Shown piece after piece: positions 12,909-23,236 of a stretch of 64,000 nucleotides of DNA; the stretch's first letter is position 1; every line of letters begins with the position of its first letter. The notes below the pieces were generated by a model. That model had not been told where the DNA came from. It ran no database searches and saw only the letters and a list, made by a program, of their open reading frames with translations. The DNA comes from Hordeum vulgare subsp. vulgare. Lineage: Eukaryota > Streptophyta > Magnoliopsida > Poales > Poaceae. The position numbers were made by a program, and so were the translations under genes. The stretch is from positions 106,318,881-106,382,880 of the forward strand of contig NC_058519.1 of NCBI RefSeq assembly GCF_904849725.1. The letters are read 5' to 3'.

Positions 12909-15060
12909 GCCTAATGTTAATTTCTGAATATTTCTGCAATTTTGGAAACTACATATTGGTTGCAACCATTGAAACTTGTACTTCTTGCAGCACTTGACAT
13001 GATAGCATCCAAATTTGATTAGCAGTGTAGCACAATTCTCTACCTGATTCCCGTAATTCTTACCTCCAGGTTTGGACAACCTGCTAATCAGCGATTTTTG
13101 GGGAAAGTAGTCAATCTGCAGGTGTGCACTTGTCCAGTAATAACAGAGCAGCCTGACTAGAACAAATCAAAATGTAGGACCAGCTTCACACAACCTACAC
13201 ATTAATTACCATCACATATATCCCGACAGCTTCTACATCTGAATCAATGCCAGTAGCCAGCCTGTTGGTAAGCACTTGCCCAAACACCCGTCCATGCCCA
13301 CTCATTGCGATTATGCTTACACATTCTTAAGCTTAGAACACTAAAAAGCTCAACCATTGTATGTAGTTTCCATGGAGCTACGCTATGATTTATCTCTGAA
13401 CCAAAGAAAGCTTATAGGGAGTTTCTCCATGGTAGTAGCCTCTACTACCACTTTGCAATATGATGCAAGTTTTGTTCAGAAAATAAAACAAACTATAACT
13501 CACTGAGAAATGGTATCAATAAAATTCTAAATTTGCAAAGCTGATGACTCACTCCATGTCGCTATTCTCTTCCTAGCAAGACCGATGTCGCGTCCAGATT
13601 GACCCCCATTGGTTGCTGCCTTCATCCTGCCCTAGCGCATGTTTTCCCATTGCACTTGTACACGTGTTGCACACCCTAGGTGCGTTGCCACTACCCAAAT
13701 GTGTGCATGTCCGCAGCTATTCTTCCAGAACTATGACCATGTGTATTTACTAAAATATAGTTCATTCATATTGTATCGTCATTTTCATTGAATGCTAATA
13801 TTTGTCATAAAGTTGGTTCCAAAGTAGTTCTAAAGACTTTGACATATCCAAACAAGCGAATGTTGCATATGTTGCAATTTGGAGTACTAATCACATGCTG
13901 GTGGTGTTGAGTTAGGTGCCAAATTTTCACATTTGCGCATAGATGAACTTGTTTTGGACAATGAGGACTTAGTAAGGAAAGTATGTGATTGCAAGACAAT
14001 TAGTGATGCTTCTTCTTTAGGATATGTAACTTCTTGGCCGTCAGCATTTGTAAGCTGTTTTTTTTATATTCTGAAATCATTTTTGCATACATTTAATCAT
14101 ATAACTGTAACGTCCAGTTTAATTTTACAGATTCGAAAAGAGAAGCATGATTGAGTTGCAGCTAAATTCTTTGGTTGGATCAAGAAGCAAATATAATTTG
14201 AAGATTTTTACTTATTATTTATATTGATAGATTGATAAATATAATATCATTCATAAGATATTTTCCTTTAGTCAAATTGATGCAAATGGTATGTTGTAAT
14301 ATTCTTCATGAATGTGTTTCCTAGTCATTGGTATGGATGATATATTATTGCACCAATACCATCGGTATTTCTTTATTGTAATGCTTATGCATTCTACATA
14401 TGTGTATATTTGTAATAGATATCTAGAAATTTTAAATTTTTGTATGTGTTGCACTTCAATTTCTATCTCATTTTAATGATGACAAGTATCATAATAAAAC
14501 AATTAATTATTTGAGCAAGTATGAAAATTTTATGAAATAAATGTACATTCAATAAAATGTAAACCTAATCTTGTGTTTAATAAAAGAAGAAATACAATAA
14601 TTATGTTGAGATGCTAATATAGTATTCTTAATGGTGGTGTTACTAGAGTGACAAAATGTGCTACTGGGGTAATGACAAGTATAAATTATAATGTTACAAT
14701 GTTTGGATATTATGTTTTGAAGCTAAAAGGGTGTTGCCTGTTGTGTTACCATATGTATAAAAGTATGTTACCATCAATGGTCTACTTCTATAAAAATATG
14801 TTACTACGGGTGTTACTATAACTATAATAATGTGTTACCAATGTATTTAATAACACATGATATGCATGTTACTGCAACTTAAATGCAACACAATTTTTAA
14901 AATATGGTAACAATTATTATGTGTGACAGTGAACACAATTTAGTAACATGGTCTAATGAAACACATTTTGAAATGTGTTACTCAGTGTCCTAGTAACACC
15001 TTTTTGGCCCTATTGTAACATAAAATGGTGTTACAAAAGCTCTGTCATGTTGTAGTGGTT

Positions 15061-15968
15061 GTATGTGAACGTTGAGTCTATCAGACCCGATCATCACGTG
15101 GTGTCTCGAAACAACGAACTGTCGCAACAGTGCACAGTTGGGGAGAACACAATTTAATCTTTAAATTTTAGTGAGAGATCACCTTATAATGATACCGTCG
15201 TTCTAAGCAAAATAAGGTGTATAAAAGGATTAACATCACATGTAATTCATAAGTGACATGATATGGCCATCATCTTGTGCTTCTTGATCTCCATCACCAA
15301 AGCACCGGCATGATCTTCTTGTCACCGGCACCACACCATGATCTCCATCATCGTGCCGCCATCGAGGTTGCCGTGCTATCTATGATATTACTACTAAAGC
15401 TACGACCTAGCAATATAGTAAACACATGTGCAAACACAAATGTATGTTTAAAGACAACCCTATGGCTCCTGCCGGTTGCCATAGCATCGACGTGCAAGTC
15501 GATATTAACTATTACAACATGATCATATCATACATCCAATATATCACATCACGTCATTGGCCACATCATATCACAAGCATACCCTGCAAAAACAAGTTAG
15601 ACGTCCTCTAATTTGTGGTTGCATGTTTTACATGGCTGCTATGGGTATCTAGTATGATCGCATCTTACTTATGCAAAAACCACAACAGAGATGTGAAAAT
15701 TGCTATTTAGCCTCTCTCCATGGACCACCTCGGTCAAAACCAATTCAACTAAAGTTGAAGAAACTGACACCCACCAGTTATCTTTATGCAACGAGTTGCA
15801 TGTCAGTCGATGAAACCAGTCTCTCGTAAGCGTACGAGTAATGTCGGTCCAGGCCACTTCAATCCGACAATACCGCCGAATCGAGAAAAGACTAAGGAGG
15901 GCAGCAAATCGAATATCAACATCCACAAAACCTTTTGTTTTCTACTCGAGATAACATCTACGCATGAA
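15061..15968 (-). mobile_element. Copia internal region, tandem copy 2, part B
   Basis: Continuation of copy 2 after the CACTA insertion; matches 2631-3551 of copy 1 along its length. This is the gag N-terminus and untranslated leader side. No frame above 85 codons, so no protein is expected. Confidence 0.85.
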
Positions 15969-15986
15969 CCTAGCTCATGATGCCAC
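15969..15986 (-). promoter_or_regulatory. Primer binding site of Copia copy 2
   Basis: Same GTGGCATCATGAGCTAG motif on the minus strand as at 3552-3569, directly abutting the right-hand LTR. It marks that LTR as the 5' LTR of copy 2. Confidence 0.7.
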
Positions 15987-16532
15987 TGTTGGGGAACGTT
16001 GCATGGGAAACAAAAAATTTCCTGCGCACACGAAGACCTATCATGGTGATGTTCATCTACGAGAGGAGATTAGATCAACATACCCTTGTAGATCGCTAAG
16101 CGGGAGGCGTTAAGAAACGCGGTTGATGTAGTGGTACAACTTCGTGATTTAAATCACCGTCGTCCCACGATCCATCCCACGATCTGTTCCGATCTAGAGC
16201 CGAACGGACGACACCTCCGCATTCAGCACACGTACAGCTAGATGACAATCTTGGCCTTCTTGATCCACCAAGAGAGACGGAGAAGTAGATGAGTTCTCCG
16301 ACAGCGTGACGGTGCGCCGGTGTTGGTGATGATCCATTCCTGCAGGGCTCCGCCCGAGCTCCGCATAAATCTAATCTAGAGTAAGAACTACGAGATGTAG
16401 GTTTGAGTTGCACATGATAAAGTTGTGTCTCAAAAGTGCTAAACCTCTAGTATATATAGGAGGAGGGGAGAGGCAGCCTTGGGCAGCCTTGGCGCACCAA
16501 GGAAACACTCCTTGGGTCGGCCGAAGTGGGAG
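15987..16532 (-). repeat. Right-hand Copia LTR, part 1
   Basis: Opens TGTTGGGGAACG on the plus strand and aligns with 3570-4110 of the central LTR. Interrupted at 16532 by the Gypsy element; the last five bases, GGGAG, are duplicated at 28761-28765. Continues at 28761. Confidence 0.92.
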
Positions 16533-17068
16533 TGTCGTGGGTATAAGTTTGACAGTAGATGTGTAGGGTACGAAAGGATGGGCCGAGCCTTAGCTACGGC
16601 GAGGTTGTATGAGTTCAGGCCCCTCTACGGTGGAGGTAAAAGCCTTACGTCTCAGTGCTCTTGGGAGCTTAGTGTCGAGTGGAATATAGGATTACAGTAA
16701 ATTCCAACCCCTGCACCAGTGGGGAAGGGCGGCTTATATAGAGTGCGCTGCCCTTCACAACGGCCCGGTGGACAGGGGTGGAATAGTGGCGAATAAATGT
16801 CTATGTTACAAGTAACGTATGCCTTAAATGCTAATAATGGTATTTGAAAACATATGACCGTTGCCCTCTTGGGAGGTTACGATGTACAGAGTGGAATTCA
16901 GTCGATACGTTAAATACGCTCCGAGTGTTCGTCACCGACTGGATGATGGGGGGGGAGTCCTTAGTTCAGTCGGAACTGTCTAACGGCCTTGTCCTCTATG
17001 AAGGATAGTCCTTGGGTAGGACCTATAGGGCAGGCCTATGACCCTACCCTGGGACTATAACCCCATCA
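16533..17068 (-). repeat. 3' LTR of the Tat-type Gypsy element
   Basis: Plus strand opens TGTCGTGGGTATAAG and closes CCCCATCA. It matches the copy at 28229-28760 along its whole length. On the minus strand it contains CTCTATATAAGCCGCCC, a TATA box about two thirds of the way in. Confidence 0.95.
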
Positions 17069-17081
17069 TTAGTCCCCAAAT
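17069..17081 (-). promoter_or_regulatory. Polypurine tract of the Tat-type element
   Basis: Minus strand TTTGGGGACTAA directly before the 3' LTR. Short and imperfect, but in the right place for the plus-strand primer. Confidence 0.55.
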
Positions 17082-17450
17082 GGATCGGGGTTGGAACGAT
17101 GAAGTAATGCCTGAAGTACGGATCCGACTGGTATGGATGTGACTTTGGCGTTGTTTGCCTCGATCCATTTTATCCTTTTGACCAGTGATACGAGTGAATA
17201 TACCAGTGAAACGAACCGTCAGGGACCGAGTGCTTCCGCGGAATCTTTCGATGTGACCGGTCAAACTGACAGCGGAGGATTTTCTGGGATCCTCAAATTT
17301 CGGTTGCTGCGCGCTCAGCGGGGATGACGACATCGCCATCGAGTAGTTTCTGCCGCCTCGATTACCGCGCCTTTATCTTCTCCACTAACATCGCAGCAGC
17401 CGGTCGGGGGATAAGATTTCGGGGCCACCTGTTAGTGACTCAGTCGGAAG

Positions 17451-17460
17451 CTTATTTAAG
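17451..17460 (+). promoter_or_regulatory. TATA-like box of the antisense accessory gene
   Basis: CTTATTTAAG lies 128 bp before the first ATG of the plus-strand gene, followed by a C/T-rich stretch typical of a plant 5' leader. It would give a leader of about 100 nt and transcription opposite to gag-pol. Inferred from position only. Confidence 0.4.
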
Positions 17461-17587
17461 CCCCTCCGGCGGGGATTTCTTGTCGCGCTGCTCTCCTTCC
17501 TCGCATTAACCTCGCTCCTCCCGCAGCTCCCTGCACGGTCGAAGCCTCCTCCTTCCTCTCCTCCTCTGTGGATCTGTTGCCTTCACC

Positions 17588-18571
17588 ATGACGAAGGGGC
17601 AGACCAGCAAACTCGAGTCGCAGAAGAAGAAGAAGAAGGGGGCGGCCCCTGCTCAGCGGCGACAGCGGGCACTGCCAGCGGGTTGGATCCAGGGGGATTT
17701 CCACCCCTCCACGATGACGGCAGACGACTTGCTGGAGCTAGTGGAGCACGACATGATCGCCAACAAGTCATGGAGGCTGCCGGCGGAGGGCGAGACGGAG
17801 CCGGCGCCGATGGAGGGGGAGCGTGTCCTGCTGCTCAGCCACGTGTTCAGGGGTTTCTCCCTGCCTCCCCACCCCTTCTTCAGAGGTATTATGAATCACT
17901 TCGGGGCGCAGCTCCATCATTTTCCTCCGAACACGATAGCCCACCTTGCCGCATTCATCACCCTTTGCGAGTGCTTTATTGGATGTCCCCCCAACTGGGG
18001 GCTCTTTAAGTACGTCTTCTCTGCTAGGTCCCAAACTATCAAAAAGCTTAGCCAGTCGGACGATAAAACCCATCTCCTCCAGGTCTGTGGAGGCTTAGGC
18101 TTCCAGAAGAAAACAAAGAGTAGCTACCCCCCTCTCCAGTTGTCCGAGTCAGTTAGGAACTGGCAGTCGACCTTGTTCTATTGCCAGGACATCGCTTGTC
18201 CGAATGCTGCGACTAGGTTGCCACCTTTTAGCCTAGACCATCCGGCCCCTCCCTGGAATCTTGGGCTCTCAAAGGTGGAAAAGATCCAGATCCAACCTCT
18301 GGTCGACGCGCTGATAGCTGTCGTCCGCAAGGGAGTCACCGGCATGGATTTGCTGGAGACTTTTCTGGGTCGGCGCATCCAGCCGCTGCAAGCCCGACAC
18401 CACGCCATGTGGCACTACGCGGGGCCTGAGGATTCCACTCGGACTCATCCAGAATGCGTGACCGGGGAGGTTGTGACAGCGTGGGTCCGCGGCATCACAG
18501 GCGCATGCGACAACCCCCGAGGAGCCCGGCGGGTGAAGCCCTTCCGCGCCGATAATCCTCCTCCAAATGAG
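17588..18571 (+). pseudogene. Antisense accessory gene of the Tat element, exon 1
   Basis: Starts at ATG (17588) after CTTCACC and runs 328 full codons to a GT donor (18572). The N-terminus is lysine-rich (MTKGQTSKLE...KKKKK), suggesting nuclear targeting. Residues about 85-230 (VFRGFSLPPHPFF, LHHFPPNTIAHLAAFITLCE, GLFKYVFSA) resemble the plant 'putative gypsy type transposon' family (Pfam PF04195, Transposase_28), found in extra frames of Gypsy elements; I judge this from memory of the family. Function in the element life cycle is unknown. The open frame would read on to 18940, but the spliced reading fits better because the next exon stays in phase. Confidence 0.7.
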
Positions 18572-18669
18572 GTGGGCACCTCTTGTCGAGTGCTTTCAAT
18601 CTTCTTAGATTTATCTCTTTTCTTGTACCACCGCCTGACGTCTGACGTTGCCGACTGTGTTTTGTGCAG
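18572..18669 (+). other. Intron 1 of the antisense accessory gene
   Basis: 98 bp, GT...AG, with a T-rich 3' part ending TTTTGTGCAG. Joins exons 1 and 2 in phase 0. GC falls sharply relative to the exons. Confidence 0.65.
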
Positions 18670-19061
18670 GAGTGGACCAACTGGTATTCTCCCGTCTCGA
18701 ACGGGAATCCGGCTGAGGAAGAGGAGGGCAGCGTGGATAGCGCCGAGTACGTCTCCAAAAGTGGGGAGACGGAGGAGGAGACTAAAGAGGAGGAGGGGGA
18801 GGTTGGGGAGCAGAGCTCGCCACCTCCACCATCAGATCATCGAACTAAGCGTCGTCACGAACCCGCGGCTCCACCGGCTCCTCCAGCGGCCCCGAGTGCT
18901 CCGCCAACCTCTCCCGTGGCTCCGAGTGCTCGGAGTGTGAAGAGGACCAGGGACGCTGCTGCCGAGCCCACGGACCAGCCGTCCAAGGTGGCCAAACCTA
19001 GTGGGCCCAAGCCTCGGAAAGCTTTGCCTCGGATGAGGATCACTGTTCCAGTCGCCTCAGC
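18670..19061 (+). pseudogene. Antisense accessory gene, exon 2
   Basis: Begins EWTNWYSP in phase 0 and continues into a strongly acidic run (EEEEGS...ETEEETKEEEGE) and then a Pro/Ala-rich linker (PPAPPAAPSAPP) with basic patches (RRHEP, KRTRD). Such low-complexity acidic and proline tracts look like a flexible linker or a chromatin/DNA-contact region. Ends at donor GTAAGT (19062), phase 2. Confidence 0.6.
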
Positions 19062-19140
19062 GTAAGTGACTTGTTCTCCCATCTTCTTTCAGTATCTGAT
19101 CGAACTCGTGCTTATCCGTCGAGTGGGTTTCACTCAACAG

Positions 19141-19220
19141 GGCTGCTACCTCCGCCACCTCTCTGCCGCGCCAAGACGATGATCCCATGGACACGGATAA
19201 CGCTGCCACATCCTAGCAAG
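19141..19220 (+). pseudogene. Antisense accessory gene, exon 3 (contains a stop)
   Basis: 80-bp exon between acceptor CAACAG (19140) and donor GTACAC (19221). It keeps the phase of exons 2 and 4, with acidic QDDDPMDTD. A TAG codon lies three codons before the donor, so this copy cannot make the full product. Preceding intron: 19062-19140 (79 bp); following intron: 19221-19310 (90 bp, ends TTGTTCAG). Confidence 0.5.
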
Positions 19221-19310
19221 GTACACTGTCACGACTCTGAGAGTTTGTATTATTCTTTCGCGAGTGCTATCTTTAATCTTGCCCTTTTTCTGTAATTTCA
19301 TGTTGTTCAG

Positions 19311-19693
19311 TCGGGCTTCCTTCGGAGGTGATTCATCTGGAGGACGACGACCAAAGGGGGTCAGGTCCAGCTTTGGCGCATGTCCTTGAGGTTGTCCCAT
19401 CTGCTACTGCTCCCACCATGAACGTGCTGCCGACCAAGACGATGCCGCCGACTCAGACGGTGCCCCTCACGGATGAACCGACTGGAGCGGAGCTTGGGAT
19501 GCCCAAGGAGTCTTCTGTCGTGCCAGGTCCGTCAACCGTTCAATATGACGCCCGACACCTCCCAGAAGACCAGGTGGGGGCCGCCAAGGACGCCATGGTG
19601 CAGGTGGAGCTGATGGTGGGTGACGCCAAGGGAGCGTATGACTCCATTGCGTCTTTGTACAAGAAAAGCTTGGAACTCTGGGACGATATCCGA
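19311..19693 (+). pseudogene. Antisense accessory gene, exon 4
   Basis: Reads GLPSEVIHLEDDD, then a Pro/Thr-rich stretch and a helical segment ending KKSLELWDDIR at donor GTAAGT (19694), completing codons exactly (phase 0). The segment before the donor looks like the start of a coiled coil that continues in exon 5. Confidence 0.58.
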
Positions 19694-20181
19694 GTAAGTG
19701 CGCTAGTAATTGTTTACTTTCCTCTTGTAACCCACTGGGGGTTTAAGTGATATACTCGGATACAGTAGGATTATTTTGCAGTGGGTTCACTCCGAGTGAA
19801 CTCAGTGGGTGTAGTCCCCAAGACTTCTGTCAAGTGCTTGCACCGGCAGTTTTCTTTATATGTATTTCCCGTGATCTGAGCAGATCAGAGCTGATATGCC
19901 CGAATATTACCAGTGGGGGCACTCGGAGTGCACCTACTGGATGTAGTTCCCGAGATTAGTGTTACTCAGGCCGGGTAATAGCATTCTTGTAGATTTGTGT
20001 GTTTGTCATGGAGCTCAATAGGGCCGACCTGTTCGAGCTTCATGCCAGTGGGGTCACTCTTAGTGAACCCACTAGGTGTAGTCCCCGAGACCGCTGTCGA
20101 TTGCTTGCATCGGCAGGGGTCTGAAGAACTTTGATTGTTTTGTCATATGTGTCTGATCTTCTCTTTGCTCTTATTTGGCAG
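19694..20181 (+). other. Intron 4 with three hairpin-bearing direct repeats
   Basis: 488-bp GT-AG intron ending TTATTTGGCAG. It contains three degenerate repeats, near 19780-19835, 19905-19955 and 20040-20100. Each has a near-palindrome such as GTTCACTCCGAGTGAAC or GCACTCGGAGTGC followed by GTAGT(C/T)CCC(A/G)AGA. The ACTCGG and TCCCCGAG words also make up the 70-bp array downstream, so intron and array share a sequence vocabulary. Confidence 0.6.
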
Positions 20182-20476
20182 AAGACTTGCGAAATGGGAT
20201 CCGCGTACAATGCTCTTAAGGCTGAGAAGATTCAGCTCGTTGTGGACTTGGAGGCGGCAGTGAATGACCTGGCTGGTGTGAAGGGGGCTCTTCCTGACCG
20301 AGAGAACTCTTTGGAGGAGTCCCGGGAGACCAACAAGGCATTGGTAGCCGAAATTGAGAAATTGAAGAGTCAAAGAACCGAACGGATGGGTCAGCTGAAG
20401 TTGATGAACAATCGTTGCATGGCGCACGAGAAGTACGTCAGCGACTGGGCAAGGAAGATGGTTGCACTGCTCGGTG
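20182..20476 (+). pseudogene. Antisense accessory gene, exon 5 (coiled coil)
   Basis: Encodes KTCEMGSAYNALKAEK and then about 70 residues rich in Glu, Lys, Leu and Asn with heptad-like spacing (LVVDLEAAVNDLAG, NKALVAEIEKLKSQRTERM), a likely coiled coil and so a likely oligomerisation surface. Ends at donor GTAAGC (20477), phase 1. Intron 5 is 20477-20551 (75 bp, ends TTTCTTTGCAG). Confidence 0.6.
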
Positions 20477-20551
20477 GTAAGCTTTTTGCCTAGTGCTTCT
20501 TGACTTTGGAGTTCATTCTGCGCTTACTTTCTGCTTGTCTTTTCTTTGCAG

Positions 20552-20892
20552 ATTTTTGTCTAGACGCTGAGGCTGAAGCAGCCGAAATTGAATGGTTGGT
20601 TGTTCCGAACATTCCATTCGGCGACGAAGACAACCGGGACTTGCTCCGAGCGCATATTCGCCTTGGCAGAGTGGGACCTTTCATTGGCCGCCTGAGAGAA
20701 GTCATCGGCCGGATCGACAAGGAGCTGTGGCCCGAAGACGATACCCGGCGAGAAATAGAAGGGTTGATGACTCGGCTGGAGGACGTCCCGAACAGAGTGC
20801 AGGCATGGAAGAAATCTGCCGCTCGTTGTGGTGCGGACGTGGCGCTATCGCTGGTACGAGTGCACTGCAAGGAAGCTCGCGAAGAAAACTGA
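20552..20892 (+). pseudogene. Antisense accessory gene, exon 6 (frameshifted end)
   Basis: Starts DFCLDAEAEAAEIEW in phase and includes the conserved-looking WLVVPNIPFGDED and a charged helical stretch. It stops at 20890-20892. A second frame overlapping the end continues with related-looking sequence (TLQVANTKKLRFE... to a stop at 21029), so a small indel near 20885 has probably shortened the C-terminus. With the stop in exon 3, the gene is a pseudogene here, though its splice sites are intact. Confidence 0.58.
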
Positions 20893-21265
20893 AGACGTTG
20901 CAGGTCGCCAACACCAAGAAGCTTCGATTCGAATATTTCATGGAGACCTTCCTCGACACAACCACTCGCATCGCAGACGGGATCGACCTTGACACCTTTG
21001 TGGAGCCTGCCAGTCCCGGTGACGCTTGAAAAACTTTACCTCGGTATGCCGAGTGGTATCTGTATCAAACTTTGGCCACTGCTGTTGGCCGTCACATTCA
21101 TGGTTCGGTGTGGATAAGCTTGATCCACACCGAGCCGACTGATCGTAGATCCAACTTTGAATTTGAATCGAATATTTTTCTCTTCTTTCGCTAAGTTTTT
21201 TTTGACACGATTTTGGCTCGTGGTTTTTGTTTGGCGTTTCTTGGTGAAGCCAATGGCAAACATGC

Positions 21266-21608
21266 GGAGCACGTAGTTGTCAGTTGTCTTCGCATCTACA
21301 TGAGCCTCAATGAGGTTCTACTAAGCCTCCGAGTGGATCTCGAGGATACACTCAAAGGAAGCTTTTTACTTAGGCGATTCTGGATCGCAGCTAAGTCCCC
21401 GAGTGTGGCTTTTAGTGTGCACTCGGAGCGAGTTTGTACTTAGGCGATTGTGGGTCGCAGCTAAGTCCCCGAGTGCGGCTGTAAGCTTGCACTCGGAGCA
21501 AGTTGTTACTCATGTAGTTGTCAGTTGTCTTCACATCCACATGAGCCTCGATGAGGGTCTGCTAAGCCTCCGAGTGGATCTCGAGGATACACTCGAAGGA
21601 AGCTTTTT
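21266..21608 (+). repeat. Higher-order duplication preceding the 70-bp array
   Basis: A segment containing GTAGTTGTCAGTTGTCTTC, CATGAGCCTC and GGATCTCGAGGATACACTC occurs at about 21269-21366 and again at about 21513-21607, each followed by 70-bp units. The larger repeat unit is about 243 bp. Confidence 0.75.
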
Positions 21609-22168
21609 ACTTAGGCGATTCTAGATCGCAGCTAAGTCCCCGAGTGCGGCTTTTTAGTGTGCACTCGGAGCGAGTTTGTACTTAGGCGATTCTGGGTCGC
21701 AGCTAAGTCCCCGAGTGCAGCTTTTAGTGCGCACTCGAAGCGAGTTTGTACCTAGGCGATTCTGGGTCACAGCTAAGTCCCCGAGTGCGGCTTTTAGTGC
21801 GCACTCGGAGCGAGTTTGTACTTAGGCGATTCTGGATCGCAGCTAAGTCCCCGAGTGCGGCTTTTAGTGCGCACTCGGAGCGAGTTTGTACTTAGGCGAT
21901 TCTGGGTCGCAGCTAAGTCCCCGAGTGCGGCTTTTAGTGCGCACTCGGAGCGAGTTTGTACTTAGGCGATTCTGGATCGCAGCTAAGTCCCCGAGTGCGG
22001 CTTTTAGTGCGCACTCGGAGCGAGTTTGTACTTAGGCGATTCTGGATCGCAGCTAAGTCCTCGAGTGCGGCTTTTAGTGCGCACTCGGAGCGAGTTTGTA
22101 CTTAGGCGATTCTGGATCGCAGCTAAGTCCCCGAGTGCGGCTTTTAGTGCACACTCGGAGTGAGTTTT
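21367..22168 (+). repeat. 70-bp tandem repeat array with two hairpins per unit
   Basis: Ten 70-71 bp units: starts at 21367 and 21437, then eight contiguous at 21608, 21679, 21749, 21819, 21889, 21959, 22029 and 22099. Each unit has two inverted repeats: CTTAG-GCGAT...ATCGC-AG-CTAAG, and CCGAGTGCG (10-nt loop) CGCACTCGG. Changes such as GGATCGC/GGGTCGC fall at a few positions. The array lies between the 3' ends of the convergent antisense gene and gag-pol, so it may act in termination or 3' end formation, or may simply be an unequal-exchange product. Confidence 0.9.
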
Positions 22169-22273
22169 TTAGACAGGAGTCTGCAAACGCGGAAGAATTT
22201 TGAACTTGCAAGAAATCAATCTGCTTTGTATTACTTCAATGATACTTGTTCTTTACATTGTCTCCGTCGGCGG

Positions 22274-23227
22274 TCACATGTAGAAGCGTTTCAGGAGATC
22301 TCCATTCCATGCTCGCGGCTTGTCCGTTTCCCTGTCGAGGTTGTAGAGTCGATATGCCCCGTTGTTCAGCACCTTAGAGATGATGAAGGGTCCTTCCCAC
22401 GCGGGAGCCAACTTGTGAGGTCTGTGCTGATCCACTCGGAGCACCAGGTCGCCTGCTTGGAATGCGCGACTCCTGACGTGCCGTGCGTGAAAACGCCGCA
22501 GATCTTGTTGATAAATTGTTGAGCGAGTCAGTGCCATCTCGCGCTCTTCTTCTAGAAGATCCACTCCGTCTTGCCTCGCTTGTTCTGCTTCAGCTTCGGA
22601 GAAGAGTTCGACCCGTGGAGAGTTGTGAAGCAAGTCACTCGGAAGGACTGCCTCTGCTCCATAAACGAGGAAGAACGGGGATCGCCCTGTAGATCTATTC
22701 AGAGTTGTGCGGAGGCCCCACAACACCAAAGGCAGTTCGGTGACCCATGCGCCGGCGGCATGTCCAACTTCTCGCAGGAGTCGAGGCTTCAACCCTTGAA
22801 GAATAAGCCCATTCGCCCGCTCTGCTTGCCCGTTTGTTTGGGGATGCGCCACAAATGCAAAATCCACTCGGATACCTTGGCCTGTGCAAAAACCTTTGAA
22901 TCTGTCCGAGTCAAAGTTTGTGCCATTGTCGGTGATTATGCTGTGCGAAACCCCGAATCTGGCGATGATGTCTGTGACAAATTTGATGGTTGTAAGGGTG
23001 TCAAGCTTCTTGATGGGCTTGGCTTCAATCCACTTGGTGAACTTGTCGACTGCTACCAACAGATGAGTGAATCCCCCTTGGCCTGTTCTGAATGGTCCGA
23101 CTGTATCTAATCCCCACACTGCGAACGGCCAAACAAGAGGGAGTGTCTTCAGCGGAGATGTTGGCTTGTGGGACTTGTTCGAATAGAACTGACATCCTTC
23201 ACATCGGTCGATCATATCTTTTGCCAT
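22274..23227 (-). CDS. Integrase domain of the Tat-type element
   Basis: Open for 317 codons. Shows the second zinc-binding pair (CEGC), then the DDE core: Asp in WGLDTVGPF, Asp in ITDNGTNF, Glu in NGQAERAN with the usual 35-residue spacing from the second Asp. A C-terminal LRVDQHRPHKLAPAWEGPF segment is the usual Gypsy GPF/GPY module. It inserts element DNA into the chromosome in the nucleus. The same frame continues upstream, separated by a single TAG just before, so this is the end of a pol polyprotein rather than a separate gene. Confidence 0.88.
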   Translation of the reverse strand: MAKDMIDRCEGCQFYSNKSHKPTSPLKTLPLVWPFAVWGLDTVGPFRTGQGGFTHLLVAVDKFTKWIEAKPIKKLDTLTTIKFVTDIIARFGVSHSIITDNGTNFDSDRFKGFCTGQGIRVDFAFVAHPQTNGQAERANGLILQGLKPRLLREVGHAAGAWVTELPLVLWGLRTTLNRSTGRSPFFLVYGAEAVLPSDLLHNSPRVELFSEAEAEQARQDGVDLLEEEREMALTRSTIYQQDLRRFHARHVRSRAFQAGDLVLRVDQHRPHKLAPAWEGPFIISKVLNNGAYRLYNLDRETDKPRAWNGDLLKRFYM

Positions 23228-23236
23228 TTCATTCGC

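Larger units (their letters stand above)
9321..15057. mobile_element. CACTA (CMC) DNA transposon, non-autonomous
   Basis: Terminal inverted repeats begin CACTACAACA at both ends and agree at 27 of 30 positions. A 3-bp TSD, GTT (9318-9320, 15058-15060), and the empty site in copy 1 (2628-2630) confirm the borders. Both ends (9340-9610 and 14640-15040) carry more than ten scattered copies of GTAACA/TGTTAC in both orientations, the subterminal repeats that CACTA transposase binds. At 5737 bp with no frame longer than 154 codons and no recognisable TNP2-type transposase, it would need an enzyme supplied in trans. It holds tRNA-like motifs and a GC-rich gene-like segment, listed separately. Confidence 0.96.

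Noticed and set aside
17588..18940. The 450-codon frame as a stand-alone host gene
   Set aside because: It lies inside an LTR element with TSD; beyond 18571 the composition changes at a good splice donor and the next exon is in phase. It is element cargo.
20592..21029. 145-codon plus-strand frame as an independent gene
   Set aside because: Only its last part looks like the accessory gene's C-terminus; the rest is an out-of-frame reading of exon 6.
21367..22168. CRISPR-like array
   Set aside because: Units are contiguous 70-bp copies without unique spacers, in plant nuclear DNA. It is an ordinary tandem repeat.
22571..23110. 179-codon plus-strand frame
   Set aside because: Mirror frame of the integrase on the minus strand, which has all catalytic motifs.
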